DNA of 26,046 nucleotides. It comes from Schlegelella_A sp036272325 (GTDB lineage Bacteria; Pseudomonadota; Gammaproteobacteria; Burkholderiales; Burkholderiaceae_C). Below the pieces are notes generated by a model. That model made no database searches. It saw nothing but the letters and a program-made list of their open reading frames with translations, and had not been told where the DNA came from. The stretch spans positions 1-26,046 of the forward strand of contig DATAYY010000141.1 of the NCBI GenBank assembly GCA_036272325.1, read 5' to 3'. The translations under genes and the position numbers were made by a program. Below are positions 1-7,882 of the stretch, in pieces; within the stretch, counting starts at the first letter, position 1; every line of letters begins with the position of its first letter.

Positions 1-254
1 CGATCTCGGGAAAGATCCGCCGCGTCGATCTGCGCCACGAGACGGCGTCCCGGCATAGCGCTGGAGAGCGAGGCGCCCACGAATACCTGGCCGAAGACTT
101 CCTTGCGTAGGCTTACTGCGTGTCCCCACGGAAGCTTCCGAGGCCGGGCTGGCCGGGGAAGTAGATGATGAAGTCCGCGTCGATCTGCCGACTTCCTCGA
201 CGGTCGCTTCCGCCGCCAGTCGGTCGTTAGCTCAACCCGGACGGCGACCTTCAT
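1..254 (-). pseudogene. Partial, probably frameshifted coding remnant at the left edge
   Basis: Reading leftwards from an ATG at 254 there is no stop before the window edge (84 codons). The first dozen codons (MKVAVRVELTTDW) and the last thirty or so (with KEVFGQVFVGASLSSAMPG) use G/C-ending codons and read like protein. The middle reads as poor, Arg/Pro-rich sequence in this frame. In a neighbouring frame, positions 187-116 give a much better hydrophobic segment (IDADFIIYFPGQPGLG) that stops at 113-115. This suggests two compensating frameshifts, by decay or sequencing error. I do not recognise the family; the N-terminus vaguely recalls ISKra4-type transposases, which I do not rely on. The stretch 255-392 up to the MarR stop shows nothing further. 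Confidence 0.3.
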
Positions 255-392
255 CGTGAACCCCGTCTGGCCGCTCTGTTGCCGGTGCTCCTACCGTTCC
301 AGCACGCTACCCCTAGGATTTGAGCAGTCCCGTTCGACAGCCGCATGCGCCGAGATCGGCTCGGCGCCAAGCGCTCGCTTTGCCGCCGCGGA

Positions 393-890
393 TCAGCCCT
401 CGGGGCTCTTCACCTCTCGTGCTCGCCCCAGCTTGTGAAGGAGCTCGGTCAGCATCATCTGCTCGACTGCGGTGAGCGTCGAGAATGCCTGCCGCTCTCC
501 TTCGACGAGCAGACGCGTGGCCTTCTTAGCCAGCGCGGTTCCGCGCTCGGTCGTGCGCAGATGTTGGCCGCGACGATCGCTGACGTTCTGCTCTCTCTTT
601 GCAAGACCGCGTTGTTCGAGCTTGTCGATCCAGGTCGTGATGTTCGCCCTCGTGACCGCCAGTGCCTTCGAAAGCTGGACCGGCGAAACGCCGGGGTTCT
701 CGCTGACGAGCGCCAGGATCGTGTATTCCACCGGCCGCAGATCGAGCGGCGTTCCGACGACGCGCTCGAACACTGCGTAGGTCACGATCGCTGCCTGCGC
801 GAGCTGATAGCCGAGGATCTGGTGCAACCTCGCCTCGTCGAGTGCTCCGGCAGGCGTGACGGAAAGCAGGGCACGGGCGACGGTCTTCAC
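393..890 (-). CDS. MarR-family transcriptional regulator
   Basis: A 165-residue winged-helix DNA-binding protein of normal MarR length. Residues about 50-115 form the family core: a recognition-helix segment (SPVQLSKALAVTRANITTWIDKLEQRGL) followed by the wing with the typical basic DRRGQ turn. Flanking helices would form the dimer interface. The start is GTG at 890; a stop five codons upstream rules out a longer N-terminus, and no strong ribosome-binding site is visible. The gene lies 65 bp downstream of the tannase-like gene on the same strand, so the two may share a transcript. MarR proteins commonly repress a neighbouring catabolic or efflux gene in response to a small phenolic ligand. Control of the esterase is therefore a reasonable inference, not shown directly. 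Confidence 0.85.
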   Translation of the reverse strand: MKTVARALLSVTPAGALDEARLHQILGYQLAQAAIVTYAVFERVVGTPLDLRPVEYTILALVSENPGVSPVQLSKALAVTRANITTWIDKLEQRGLAKREQNVSDRRGQHLRTTERGTALAKKATRLLVEGERQAFSTLTAVEQMMLTELLHKLGRAREVKSPEG

Positions 891-955
891 GGTGCGTGAA
901 GCTTAACGGCGAAGAAACCGGGCGAAGAGCGGCCGCGCCCGGTGCGGTCAGGATC

Positions 956-2683
956 TCAGTCGTCGTCGTCGTGACCGCCGTGATGCCGCTCTTCCGGCGG
1001 GGGCACGCAGGCGAAGCTCGTCGCGACCTCGATGCTTCCTTGGCCGACGTAGCGCGCCTGGGCTGGGTAGGCGCAAAGCGGCCTCGTTCGACCCGGCCAA
1101 GGCGTATCGGCAGGAGCGGTGCCGAGCAAGCTGGCGGGTGCCGTGTTGTGCTCGACCCAGTTCACCACCGCGCCGAAGGCGTCGAACTGCGATGTTGCCG
1201 GGCCGCCGCCGCAATGATTCATTCCCGGGACGACGAACAGGCGCGCGAAGCGCTGCGCCTTGTCGAGGCTGCCTTGCTCGTCGACGAGCTTGCGATACCA
1301 ATTGATATGGTATTTCGACGAGAACACGGGGTCGCCCTGGCCGGAATACACGATCAGCTTCCTGCCACCCGTGCGGAACGCCCCGTAGTCGGTCGAGCTC
1401 GTGCCCATGAAGTCCATCGCCGACTCCTCGAAGGCCCCGGTCTCGGCGAAGATCTTCGGCGCGTCGAGGTCCATGTTGAAGCTCAGCACCCAGGGGACGA
1501 ACGCATCGTTCAGTCCGGCGAAGCCCGGGTTCGGGCCGGCCGTGGTGATCACGGTGCTCGGCTTCAACGCCGTGCCCGCGGTCGCCGAGTTCGGCGGCGT
1601 GGTGAAGATGAACGGCAGGGCGCCACCGCCGAGGGTCGTGTTCAGCGCAGTGTTGCCCGGCACGGGAAGGAGCGGCCCGATCTTCCAGACGCGCCAGCCG
1701 GGAGCCGCGATGCCGGGGTCCCAGAACCAGCCGGCGTACAGCGACTTGCCCTCCGAGTTCTTCGCCCCACCGAAGACTTTCTCGAGCGCGGTGACCTGCG
1801 CGCTCGAGAGGACGCCGCTGCCTGAGGGCCCCAGCGTCTGCGGGTCGAAGCGGCAGGCCTGCGGGTTGTTCACCATGCCGTCGACGAGCCCGTCCTGCGC
1901 ATCGCAGGCCTGGAGGATGGCAGCGCCGACCGCGTTGAGCTCGGTCGTCGTGAACGAGCTCGCCAGGTCGGGATTGCCGAACGGCGTCGTGGTGCGCGCC
2001 GCGGCGGCGAACGCTTGCGAATCCCATGCCTCGGCGACGGCGGCCTTCGGCAGGTCCATGCCGGGATTGCCGGCGACGATGCCGTCGAACATCTTCGGAT
2101 AGCGCTGCGAAAACATCAATCCTTCGCGCCCGCCTTCCGAGCATCCTTCGAAGTAGGAGAACTTCGGCGCGTGGCCGTAGTACGCCTTCGTGATCGCCTT
2201 GGCAGCGGTCGCCACCCGCGCGTGCGCGTTGTAGCCGTAGTCGCTGCGCGCCTGCGGGTCGAAGCCGAACTCGAAGCTGCCTGCTAGCGGGGTGGTGTCG
2301 ACCGCGTTGTCGTGGCCGCCGTCGGTCGAGACCACGGCATAGCCCTGGCCGAGCTGAACGGGAGTCGCCGCGCCGAGGCTGCCGTCGGTTCCGCCACCAC
2401 CCTGAAAGTAGAAGCGCTCGTTCCAGGCGGTCGGCATGCGCAGGTGGAGTTTGATCGCGTAGGGCAGCCCGTCGCGCCCCGTCCTCGGGTCGATCACGCC
2501 GAGAACCTCGCAGTGGTCAGGCAAGCCTCCGCCGGCCGGGTTGAGCTGCGCGGTGGTGATCGTCGCACCCTCGATGGTGGTGTTGAGCAGGGAATTGCAG
2601 GCAATCGGGGCCGCCTGGCTAGCGCTGGCAGCGCCGAGCAGCAGCAGGGCCCAGGTGCCTTGGAATCGGTAGTCGCGCTTCAT
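956..2683 (-). CDS. Tannase/feruloyl esterase family exported esterase
   Basis: A 575-residue alpha/beta hydrolase of the tannase family, which hydrolyses ester bonds of gallate, ferulate or related aromatic acids. A Sec signal peptide (residues 1 to about 24, ending ASQA) sends it to the periplasm or outside. The family CS-D-HC triad is present: Cys181-Ser182 in GCSEGGREG, Asp451 in SGQGDPVF, and His490-Cys491 in GMNHCGGGP. The lid has a calcium-loop-like segment (DAQDGLVDGMVNNP, about 261-274). A GAGAGGAGA ribosome-binding site supports the ATG at 2683. The last residues form an unusual His/Asp tail (HHGGHDDDD). The gene reads towards marR 65 bp downstream. The exact ester substrate cannot be told from sequence; aromatic esters of plant origin are the family norm. 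Confidence 0.93.
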   Translation of the reverse strand: MKRDYRFQGTWALLLLGAASASQAAPIACNSLLNTTIEGATITTAQLNPAGGGLPDHCEVLGVIDPRTGRDGLPYAIKLHLRMPTAWNERFYFQGGGGTDGSLGAATPVQLGQGYAVVSTDGGHDNAVDTTPLAGSFEFGFDPQARSDYGYNAHARVATAAKAITKAYYGHAPKFSYFEGCSEGGREGLMFSQRYPKMFDGIVAGNPGMDLPKAAVAEAWDSQAFAAAARTTTPFGNPDLASSFTTTELNAVGAAILQACDAQDGLVDGMVNNPQACRFDPQTLGPSGSGVLSSAQVTALEKVFGGAKNSEGKSLYAGWFWDPGIAAPGWRVWKIGPLLPVPGNTALNTTLGGGALPFIFTTPPNSATAGTALKPSTVITTAGPNPGFAGLNDAFVPWVLSFNMDLDAPKIFAETGAFEESAMDFMGTSSTDYGAFRTGGRKLIVYSGQGDPVFSSKYHINWYRKLVDEQGSLDKAQRFARLFVVPGMNHCGGGPATSQFDAFGAVVNWVEHNTAPASLLGTAPADTPWPGRTRPLCAYPAQARYVGQGSIEVATSFACVPPPEERHHGGHDDDD

Positions 2684-2687
2684 CGTG

Positions 2688-2696
2688 TCTCCTCTC
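2688..2696 (-). promoter_or_regulatory. Ribosome-binding site of the tannase-like gene
   Basis: On the minus strand GAGAGGAGA sits 4 bases before the ATG at 2683, with its GAGG core 7-8 bases away. It is one of the strongest Shine-Dalgarno sequences in the window and fixes the start. Confidence 0.7.
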
Positions 2697-2720
2697 GTAT
2701 CGACATCGCGGCGTTCGCGA

Positions 2721-2739
2721 TATAGTTAATTTGTCAAAC
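2721..2739 (-). promoter_or_regulatory. AT-rich promoter/operator-like patch upstream of the tannase-like gene
   Basis: A short AT-rich island in G+C-rich surroundings, about 40-55 bases upstream of the start codon. The minus strand contains a perfect TTGACA (2737-2732), a possible -35 box, but no good -10 follows at the usual distance. The island also reads as an imperfect dyad (AGTTAATTTGTCAAAC), a size and composition seen in MarR-type operators. It could be the site for the MarR protein encoded downstream; this is inference. Confidence 0.3.
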
Positions 2740-2787
2740 GGATCCGACGCGCGCGAGTAGGGCTTTCCCGTAAGGCGGAGCGCGGCG

Positions 2788-2812
2788 AGACCGTTAAGCG
2801 CGGCAACGGTCT
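2788..2812. promoter_or_regulatory. Perfect 8-bp inverted repeat upstream of the tannase-like gene
   Basis: AGACCGTT (2788-2795) and AACGGTCT (2805-2812) are exact reverse complements separated by 9 bases. The site lies about 105-130 bases upstream of the tannase start. No T-run follows on either strand, so a regulator-binding site fits better than an intrinsic terminator. Confidence 0.4.
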
Positions 2813-2936
2813 GGAGACGTCGTCGCCCGATCGTTTGCGGACTTGCGAAAAACCGTGTTCGCCCGCGCCGCTCAAATCCCAGTGCCTCTCGGCATCAGGC
2901 TTTTCGGAGCGAAGCACACCAATTTAGATGAGACTG

Positions 2937-2984
2937 TCATCGTTGCCCGCCAGCAACGTCAATCACCACACCGGTGGTGAAGCC
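2937..2984 (-). pseudogene. 3' remnant of a short-chain dehydrogenase gene
   Basis: The minus strand encodes DDGFTTGVVIDVAGGQR followed by TGA (2939-2937). This is the hallmark C-terminal strand of classical SDR enzymes, where a (S/G)xxTGxxxxVDGG segment closes the cofactor site. Nothing upstream in this frame looks like the rest of an SDR (no TGxxxGxG, NNAG or YxxxK), so only the final codons survive. The stretch around it (2740-3099) otherwise shows no gene I can support. Confidence 0.4.
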
Positions 2985-3099
2985 GTCGTCTCGCGGACGC
3001 AACCTTTTGCCTGCCTGAAACGTCATCGCGGAGGATGCAAGCGGGCCGATCGGAGCCACCCAGTTCCTGTCGTCGCGTCGCCGAGCTTCCGTCGAGCCC

Positions 3100-3483
3100 C
3101 TAACTTGGCGGCATGAGCACGCTGACATGTGCAGCGACGATGCGCCACCCGTCGGGCATTCGGACCCAGGTCTGGGTCTGTCGACCGGGCCGCGTGCTGC
3201 TGGCGCGCCGGAACTCGATGTTCGCAGTCGCGAAGTCACGGCCGTAGGTGGTGATCACCGTCTTCAACACCTCCCGCTCGAGGCCCTGGGCCGAGCGCGC
3301 AGCGCGAAATGCGGTGATCGCCTCGAAGCCGTACAGGTTTTCGGCGGTACCGAAGCGCACCGTCTGCGGGCTCTTCCAGAACAGCTCGTCGAGCACCGCC
3401 ACGTCATTGCTCGTGAGCGCTCGTTCATAGCGCGCGAACTGCGCGCTGACCTCGGCCAATGTTTGGGGATCGTCGATATTCAT
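3100..3483 (-). CDS. hpxZ: HpxZ/AtzH-like SnoaL-fold protein
   Basis: A 127-residue protein covering the whole AtzH-like (DUF3225) family, a compact NTF2/SnoaL-type barrel. Family-typical segments are NDVAVLDELFW, FGTAENLYGFEAI, VITTYGRDFA and the ending QTWVRMPDGWRIVAAHVS. AtzH has been reported to act as a 1,3-dicarboxyurea deamidase in cyanurate breakdown, and HpxZ accompanies oxalurate catabolism in hpx clusters. The ATG at 3483 is chosen because the family begins here; an ATG at 3591 would overlap the upstream regulator by about 50 bases and add an unlike N-terminus. The gene is the last of the importer operon, 58 bp after the XRE/cupin gene. Its presence with an amidase and AllA points to a ureide-type substrate. 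Confidence 0.85.
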   Translation of the reverse strand: MNIDDPQTLAEVSAQFARYERALTSNDVAVLDELFWKSPQTVRFGTAENLYGFEAITAFRAARSAQGLEREVLKTVITTYGRDFATANIEFRRASSTRPGRQTQTWVRMPDGWRIVAAHVSVLMPPS

Positions 3484-3541
3484 GGGCAGTTGTGGGCTCG
3501 TCCGGCCCGGCGCAACTTCTTGATCTTCGAGGTGTGAAAGC

Positions 3542-4237
3542 TCAGTGCACCTGAGGCGTGTTGACCCAAAGCATTCGCGCTCTTGCGGCACCGATGTTGC
3601 GGTAGCTGTTGGTCAGGTGATTCTTGAAGAAGAAGGAATCTCCGGACGACAAGATGTAGCTCGTGGTGTCGATGATCAGCTCGATCTGCCCTTCGATGAC
3701 GTAGCCCATCGTCTCGCCCTGGTGCGTTATTGGGTCATGCTTATGGCCGGCCGGCTCGACAACGTGGATGTTGCACTCGAGCAGGTTGCCGGCCGCGAAC
3801 GGAACGAGACGCTCGTAGGCGACGCCCGGTCCTTTGCGCAGCGGATCGGTCGACACGAGCGGCCGCTGCCCGGCGCGCAGGATCAGCCCGGGCGAGCTGA
3901 GGTCGGAACCGAAGAATGACGCCATGTCGCGGTCGAGCGCGGCGACCAGCCGTTGCAGCATCTGCAGCGAAGGCACGACCCGCCCCGACTCGATCTTGGA
4001 GACCATGCTCTCGGTACAGCCGACCTTCACCGCGAGCTCGCGCATGCGGATCCCGGCGAGCAGCCGGGCGTGCTTGACGCGCGCGCCGATCTGCAGCCCC
4101 TCCGGGCTGTCGCCGTCGCCTCGACTCGCGCGTGACGACTTCGCTGCCTTCGTTGTCGGGGGGGCCTGTCGCCCCTTGGCTTTGCGCATTCGTGGATTCC
4201 CGGGCGCTCGTTTCTTGCTCGTCTCGTTCATGGCCAT
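3542..4237 (-). CDS. XRE-family regulator with C-terminal cupin domain
   Basis: A 231-residue one-component regulator. Residues 1-45 are a Lys/Arg/Ala-rich, probably disordered tail. Residues about 50-105 form the XRE helix-turn-helix (GARVKHARLLAGIRMRELAV, then CTESMVSKIESGR). Residues about 150-228 form a cupin with candidate metal ligands in GHKHDPITHQGE and a second motif around SGDSFFFKNHLTN. The architecture is that of PuuR-like regulators that sense a small ligand in the cupin. The gene starts 9 bp after the permease stop, so it is co-transcribed with the importer and is the likely local controller, perhaps at the dyads in the 8875-9015 divergent region. A second ATG lies two codons downstream at 4231. 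Confidence 0.92.
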   Translation of the reverse strand: MAMNETSKKRAPGNPRMRKAKGRQAPPTTKAAKSSRASRGDGDSPEGLQIGARVKHARLLAGIRMRELAVKVGCTESMVSKIESGRVVPSLQMLQRLVAALDRDMASFFGSDLSSPGLILRAGQRPLVSTDPLRKGPGVAYERLVPFAAGNLLECNIHVVEPAGHKHDPITHQGETMGYVIEGQIELIIDTTSYILSSGDSFFFKNHLTNSYRNIGAARARMLWVNTPQVH

Positions 4238-4246
4238 CGCGGCAGC

Positions 4247-5173
4247 CTAGTGAAGGTAGGGTTGTGTCAGCGCCGCCGGCGGCGATTGACGGCCGACGAG
4301 CCCGGCGACGGCAAGCAGCGCCATGACGTACGGCAACATGATCAGGAGCGCCGTCGGCACGCCGATGCCGAGCGCGGGAAGCTGGAACTGCAGTGCAGTC
4401 GCCGCGCCGAAGAAGAGGCAGGCGAGCACGGTTCGCCCGGTCTTCCAGTTGCCGAAGATGACGCCGACGAGCGCCAGGTAGCCGGCGCCGCTGGTCATCC
4501 CCTCGGTGAAGGTGTGGATGTCGCCGAGTGACAGGAACGCGCCGCCGAGCGCCGACATCACACCGGCGAACAGGACGGCGCCGTAGCGGACGCGACGCAC
4601 CGAGCCGCCCGACTTGTCGAGGGCCGATGGCTCGGCGCCCGCCGCATGGATCGCCAGACCGATCGCGGTTCGTCGCAAGACCGCGGCGATCACGATCGCC
4701 ATCGCGAACGCGATATAGAGCATCCAGCTCTGCTGAAACAGCGCCGGACCGACGACCGGAAAGTCCCTCAGTACCGGCGGAGTCCAGCTGCCCAACCCTG
4801 GAATCTGGACGCGGGAGCGGTTGCCGAGCAGCTCGCGATACGCGAACGTCGTGCTGCCGAGAATGAGGAGGTTGAGGCCGATGCCGGAGACGATCTGGTT
4901 CGCGTGCAGCGTGACGCTGAGCCATGCCTGCAGCAGCGCGATCGGCAGCACCGCCATGATGGCGATGACGAGGCCGACGACGGGCTGGCCTGTCCAGAGC
5001 GAGCCCATCGCGCCGGCAAAGGCGCCCATCAGCATCATCCCTTCGAGGCTCAGGTTGAGCACGCCGGTGCGCTCGCTCACTAGCTCGCCGAGGGCAGCGA
5101 ACAGCATCGGCATGGCGAGGCGCATGCTCGAGCCAACGAAGAGGGCGAGAAGGCCGAGCGACGCTGCGTCCAC
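4247..5173 (-). CDS. ABC importer permease, NupQ/BmpD-like (BMP-type importer)
   Basis: A 308-residue inner-membrane permease of the branched-chain/nucleoside superfamily with about eight to nine hydrophobic segments. It carries the subfamily motifs ERTGVLNLSLEGMM (about 34-47) and ANQIVSGIGLNLL (about 91-103), which match the second permease of BMP-type purine nucleoside importers. The start is GTG at 5173, one base after the TGA of the preceding permease. The long upstream extension in this frame is a shadow of that gene: it is Ser/Arg-rich and has no membrane character. The protein should pair with the product of 5175-6254 to form the channel. The substrate is probably a nucleoside, purine base or related ureide. 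Confidence 0.92.
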   Translation of the reverse strand: MDAASLGLLALFVGSSMRLAMPMLFAALGELVSERTGVLNLSLEGMMLMGAFAGAMGSLWTGQPVVGLVIAIMAVLPIALLQAWLSVTLHANQIVSGIGLNLLILGSTTFAYRELLGNRSRVQIPGLGSWTPPVLRDFPVVGPALFQQSWMLYIAFAMAIVIAAVLRRTAIGLAIHAAGAEPSALDKSGGSVRRVRYGAVLFAGVMSALGGAFLSLGDIHTFTEGMTSGAGYLALVGVIFGNWKTGRTVLACLFFGAATALQFQLPALGIGVPTALLIMLPYVMALLAVAGLVGRQSPPAALTQPYLH

Positions 5174-5174
5174 G

Positions 5175-6254
5175 TCAGCGCGCGCCCCGGCGTTCCAGCC
5201 ACCATGCGCTGCCCGCGAGCAGCAGGATGACGAGCCCCTGGATGACGAGCACGATCGCGCTCGGCACCGCGGCGACAAGCTCCATGCTGATGCCGCCGGA
5301 GCGCAGGAAGCCGAACAGGAGCGCGCTGGCGAGAACGCCCTTCACCGCGCCGCGCGCCAGCAGGCCGACGACAAGGCCGTCGAAGCCGTATCCCGACGGG
5401 AAGCGCGCCTTCAGCGCGAGCTGCTCGCCCTGCAGCATGAAACCGCCCGCTAGCCCGGCGAAGGCGCCGGCGATGAACATCGCGACGACGATGGTTGCGC
5501 CGATCGGCATGCCGGAGCGACGTGCGGCGGATGCGCTCAGTCCGACCGCACGCAGGCGGACGCCGAACAGCGAGCGTTCGAGGACCACCGCGACGATCGC
5601 AGCGAGCGCGAGCAGGACCAGCGCGCCGACGTGCAGCGGCATGTCGAGGCCGGGGACGAGCAACGGCACGTGCGTCGGTGCGGGAATCTCGAGCGACTCG
5701 GGCAGCGTCGCGCTGTTGGTCATCGGCTGGCGCAGCAGGCTCGTCGACTGCACGCAGCCGTAGAGCGCCCAGACCGCGATGAAGGACAACAGCAAGGTGC
5801 TGATCACCTCGTTGGTGCCGATCCGCACTCTGAGGAATCCGGCGATGCTGCCCCAAAGGCCGCCGGCGATCGTCGCCGCGACCAGCGGAACGATCCAGGC
5901 GAGCGGCCCGGGCATAGCCGCCACGCCGCCGTAAAGGCAGAGCGCCGTGCTTGCGATGCCGCCGAGCGCAATCTGTCCTTCGCCGCCGACGTTGGTGAGG
6001 TTGGCGCGATGGGCGACGATGAAGCCGAGGCCGACCAGGCCGAGCGCGACGGCGCGATTGAGCGACGCGCCGATCGAATACGGCGAGCCCCAGGCGCCGT
6101 CGGCGAACGCCGCGACCGCGTCGCGCAGGGAGACGCCTGCGGCGGCGATCAGGAGGAGGCCGCCGAGGAGGGCGACGACGACCGCACCGACCGGCAGCCA
6201 CAGGTCGGGCCGCCGCAGGCGAGCCGAGACGCCGGCGGACGCGATCGAGATCAT
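5175..6254 (-). CDS. ABC importer permease, NupP/BmpC-like (BMP-type importer)
   Basis: A 359-residue permease, the larger of the two in this importer. It has an N-terminal membrane anchor (about 19-40) and further hydrophobic segments to the C-terminus. Family motifs are NVGGEGQIALGG (about 88-99) and GTNEVISTLLLSF (about 146-158), the latter forming the coupling region that meets the ATPase. Its ATG at 6254 overlaps the stop of the ATPase gene by four bases (ATGA), and its TGA is one base before the GTG of the next permease. Such overlaps imply translational coupling and equal stoichiometry. A very long reading frame that continues upstream through the ATPase and binding-protein genes is a high-G+C artefact. 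Confidence 0.93.
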   Translation of the reverse strand: MISIASAGVSARLRRPDLWLPVGAVVVALLGGLLLIAAAGVSLRDAVAAFADGAWGSPYSIGASLNRAVALGLVGLGFIVAHRANLTNVGGEGQIALGGIASTALCLYGGVAAMPGPLAWIVPLVAATIAGGLWGSIAGFLRVRIGTNEVISTLLLSFIAVWALYGCVQSTSLLRQPMTNSATLPESLEIPAPTHVPLLVPGLDMPLHVGALVLLALAAIVAVVLERSLFGVRLRAVGLSASAARRSGMPIGATIVVAMFIAGAFAGLAGGFMLQGEQLALKARFPSGYGFDGLVVGLLARGAVKGVLASALLFGFLRSGGISMELVAAVPSAIVLVIQGLVILLLAGSAWWLERRGAR

Positions 6255-7882
6255 GGTGCGTGACCGGCCATCCACGCACCGATCCGAGCGCGGCTCTCCG
6301 GACGTGCGATGCACTCGCCCATGACGCGGCCGCGGTACATGACGAGCAGTCGGTCGGCGACCGCGAGCAGCTCGTCGAGCTCGGAGGATGCCAGCAGCAC
6401 GGCGACGCCGCGGCGCGCGGCAAGGCGGATCTGGGCGTAGATCGCCTCGACCGCGCCGACGTCGAGGCCGCGCGTCGGCTGCGCGGCCACAAGCAGCTTC
6501 AGGCCCGGCAGCGACAGCTCGCGCGCCAGCACCGCCTTCTGCTGGTTGCCGCCCGAAAGCGCCGAGAAAAGCACGTCCACGCCGGCGGCGCGGACGTCGA
6601 AGGCCTGCATGCGCGTCTTCGCCTCGCGCGCCAGCGCCGCACGGTCGAGAAGGCCGAAGCGGGTGAAGCGCGTCAGCTGGTTCATCGCCAGGTTGAGCGC
6701 GAGCGACAGGCCGGGAACACAGCCCTCGCGGTGACGGTCCTCGGGAACGACGCCGATGCCGGCGGCGGTCAGCGCCTTCGGCGGCAGATTGGTCATCGCG
6801 TGTCGTTCGAGGCTGAAGCCGCCTTCGTTGGCGGCGATCATCCCCGAGAGCACCGCGACCAACTCGCTCTGGCCGTTGCCTTCGACGCCGGCGATGCCGA
6901 CGATCTCGCCACGACCGACCGTGAAGTCGATAGCGTCGAGGCGACGAACGCCGTCGGCGTCGCGCAGGCCGAGCCGCTCGACCCGGAGCACGGGTGGTGG
7001 CGGCGCGCTCGCCTGGTCGACGCGCACTTCGCCGGCTGCGCGCGCCGGCCGATCGATGGCCGCGCTCCCGGCAGCGAGCTCGCCCGTTGTCGTCGCGGGC
7101 GACGCGGCGCCGGCGACGTCTCCGACCGCGGCGCGCACCGCTGCGCCCGTTGACTGCAGATCGCGCTGGATCATCGCGCGCACCAGCATGTCGATGTCGC
7201 TTGCCGGTGTCTCGGAGCGCGCGACGACGCGGCCGAGCCGGAGTACGGTGACGCGGTGCGCGGTGCGCCGGATCTCGGCGAGCTTGTGGGTGACGAGAAC
7301 GATGCCGCAGCCGCTCCTCGCGACCCGCTCGCAGACCTGCAGGAGTCCTTCGATTTCGTCGGGCAGCAGCACGGCGGTCGGCTCGTCGAGGACGAGCAGG
7401 CGCGGCCGCCGCATCAGGCACTTGACGATCTCGACCCGCTGCCGCTCGCCGACCGAGAGATCCTGGACGAGCGCCTCGGGTCGAACGGCAAGACCGAACT
7501 CCTCCGAGAGCTGCACCACCCGGGCGGCGAATTCGCGCCGCCGCAAGACGCCCCTCGCTTGTCCGAGCAACAGGTTGTCGACCACGCTCAGATCGCTTAC
7601 CAGGCTGAAGTGCTGGTGCACCATCGCGACGCCTGCCTGCAACGCCTGCGCCGGGCCAGACGGCTGGAACGGCACTCCGGCGAGGCGCATCGCCCCGGCG
7701 TCCGCCTGGTGGACGCCGAAGACGATGTTGCACAGCGTCGACTTGCCGGCGCCGTTCTCGCCGAGTAGGCCGTGGATCTCGCCAGCGCCGATCTCGAGCG
7801 AGACGTCGTCGAGCGCCGACAGCGCGTCGAACCGCTTGCCGACGCCCTCGATCGCCAGGAGCGCCTCGCCCGCCCGCGGCAT
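6251..7882 (-). CDS. ABC importer ATPase, duplicated nucleotide-binding domains (NupO/BmpB-like)
   Basis: A 543-residue cytoplasmic protein made of two ABC ATPase domains. The first (about 7-240) is complete: Walker A GENGAGKST (41-49), signature LSVGERQR (142-149), Walker B LLVLDEPTA (162-170) and switch His199. The second (about 298-543) has a degenerate P-loop GVEGNGQSE (332-340) without the usual Lys, signature LSGGNQQ (442-448) and AAQPTRGLD (466-474). This is the normal pattern for BMP-type and sugar-type double ATPases. The two halves are joined by an unusually Ala-rich linker (about 245-297). The ATG at 7882 overlaps the TGA of the substrate-binding-protein gene (TGATG), and the stop overlaps the next permease start. 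It powers import together with the two permeases. Confidence 0.95.
   Translation of the reverse strand: MPRAGEALLAIEGVGKRFDALSALDDVSLEIGAGEIHGLLGENGAGKSTLCNIVFGVHQADAGAMRLAGVPFQPSGPAQALQAGVAMVHQHFSLVSDLSVVDNLLLGQARGVLRRREFAARVVQLSEEFGLAVRPEALVQDLSVGERQRVEIVKCLMRRPRLLVLDEPTAVLLPDEIEGLLQVCERVARSGCGIVLVTHKLAEIRRTAHRVTVLRLGRVVARSETPASDIDMLVRAMIQRDLQSTGAAVRAAVGDVAGAASPATTTGELAAGSAAIDRPARAAGEVRVDQASAPPPPVLRVERLGLRDADGVRRLDAIDFTVGRGEIVGIAGVEGNGQSELVAVLSGMIAANEGGFSLERHAMTNLPPKALTAAGIGVVPEDRHREGCVPGLSLALNLAMNQLTRFTRFGLLDRAALAREAKTRMQAFDVRAAGVDVLFSALSGGNQQKAVLARELSLPGLKLLVAAQPTRGLDVGAVEAIYAQIRLAARRGVAVLLASSELDELLAVADRLLVMYRGRVMGECIARPESRARIGAWMAGHAP

Noticed and set aside
1..254. N-terminus recalling an ISKra4-type transposase
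   Set aside because: Only about a dozen residues look alike and no transposase catalytic region follows.
948..2144. A 398-codon minus-strand frame inside the tannase-like gene
   Set aside because: Arg-rich shadow with no motifs; the tannase frame carries the signal peptide and all catalytic residues.
3741..4925. A 394-codon minus-strand frame across the regulator and permease genes
   Set aside because: Arg/His/Pro-rich text typical of a shifted frame; both overlapped genes have clear family motifs.
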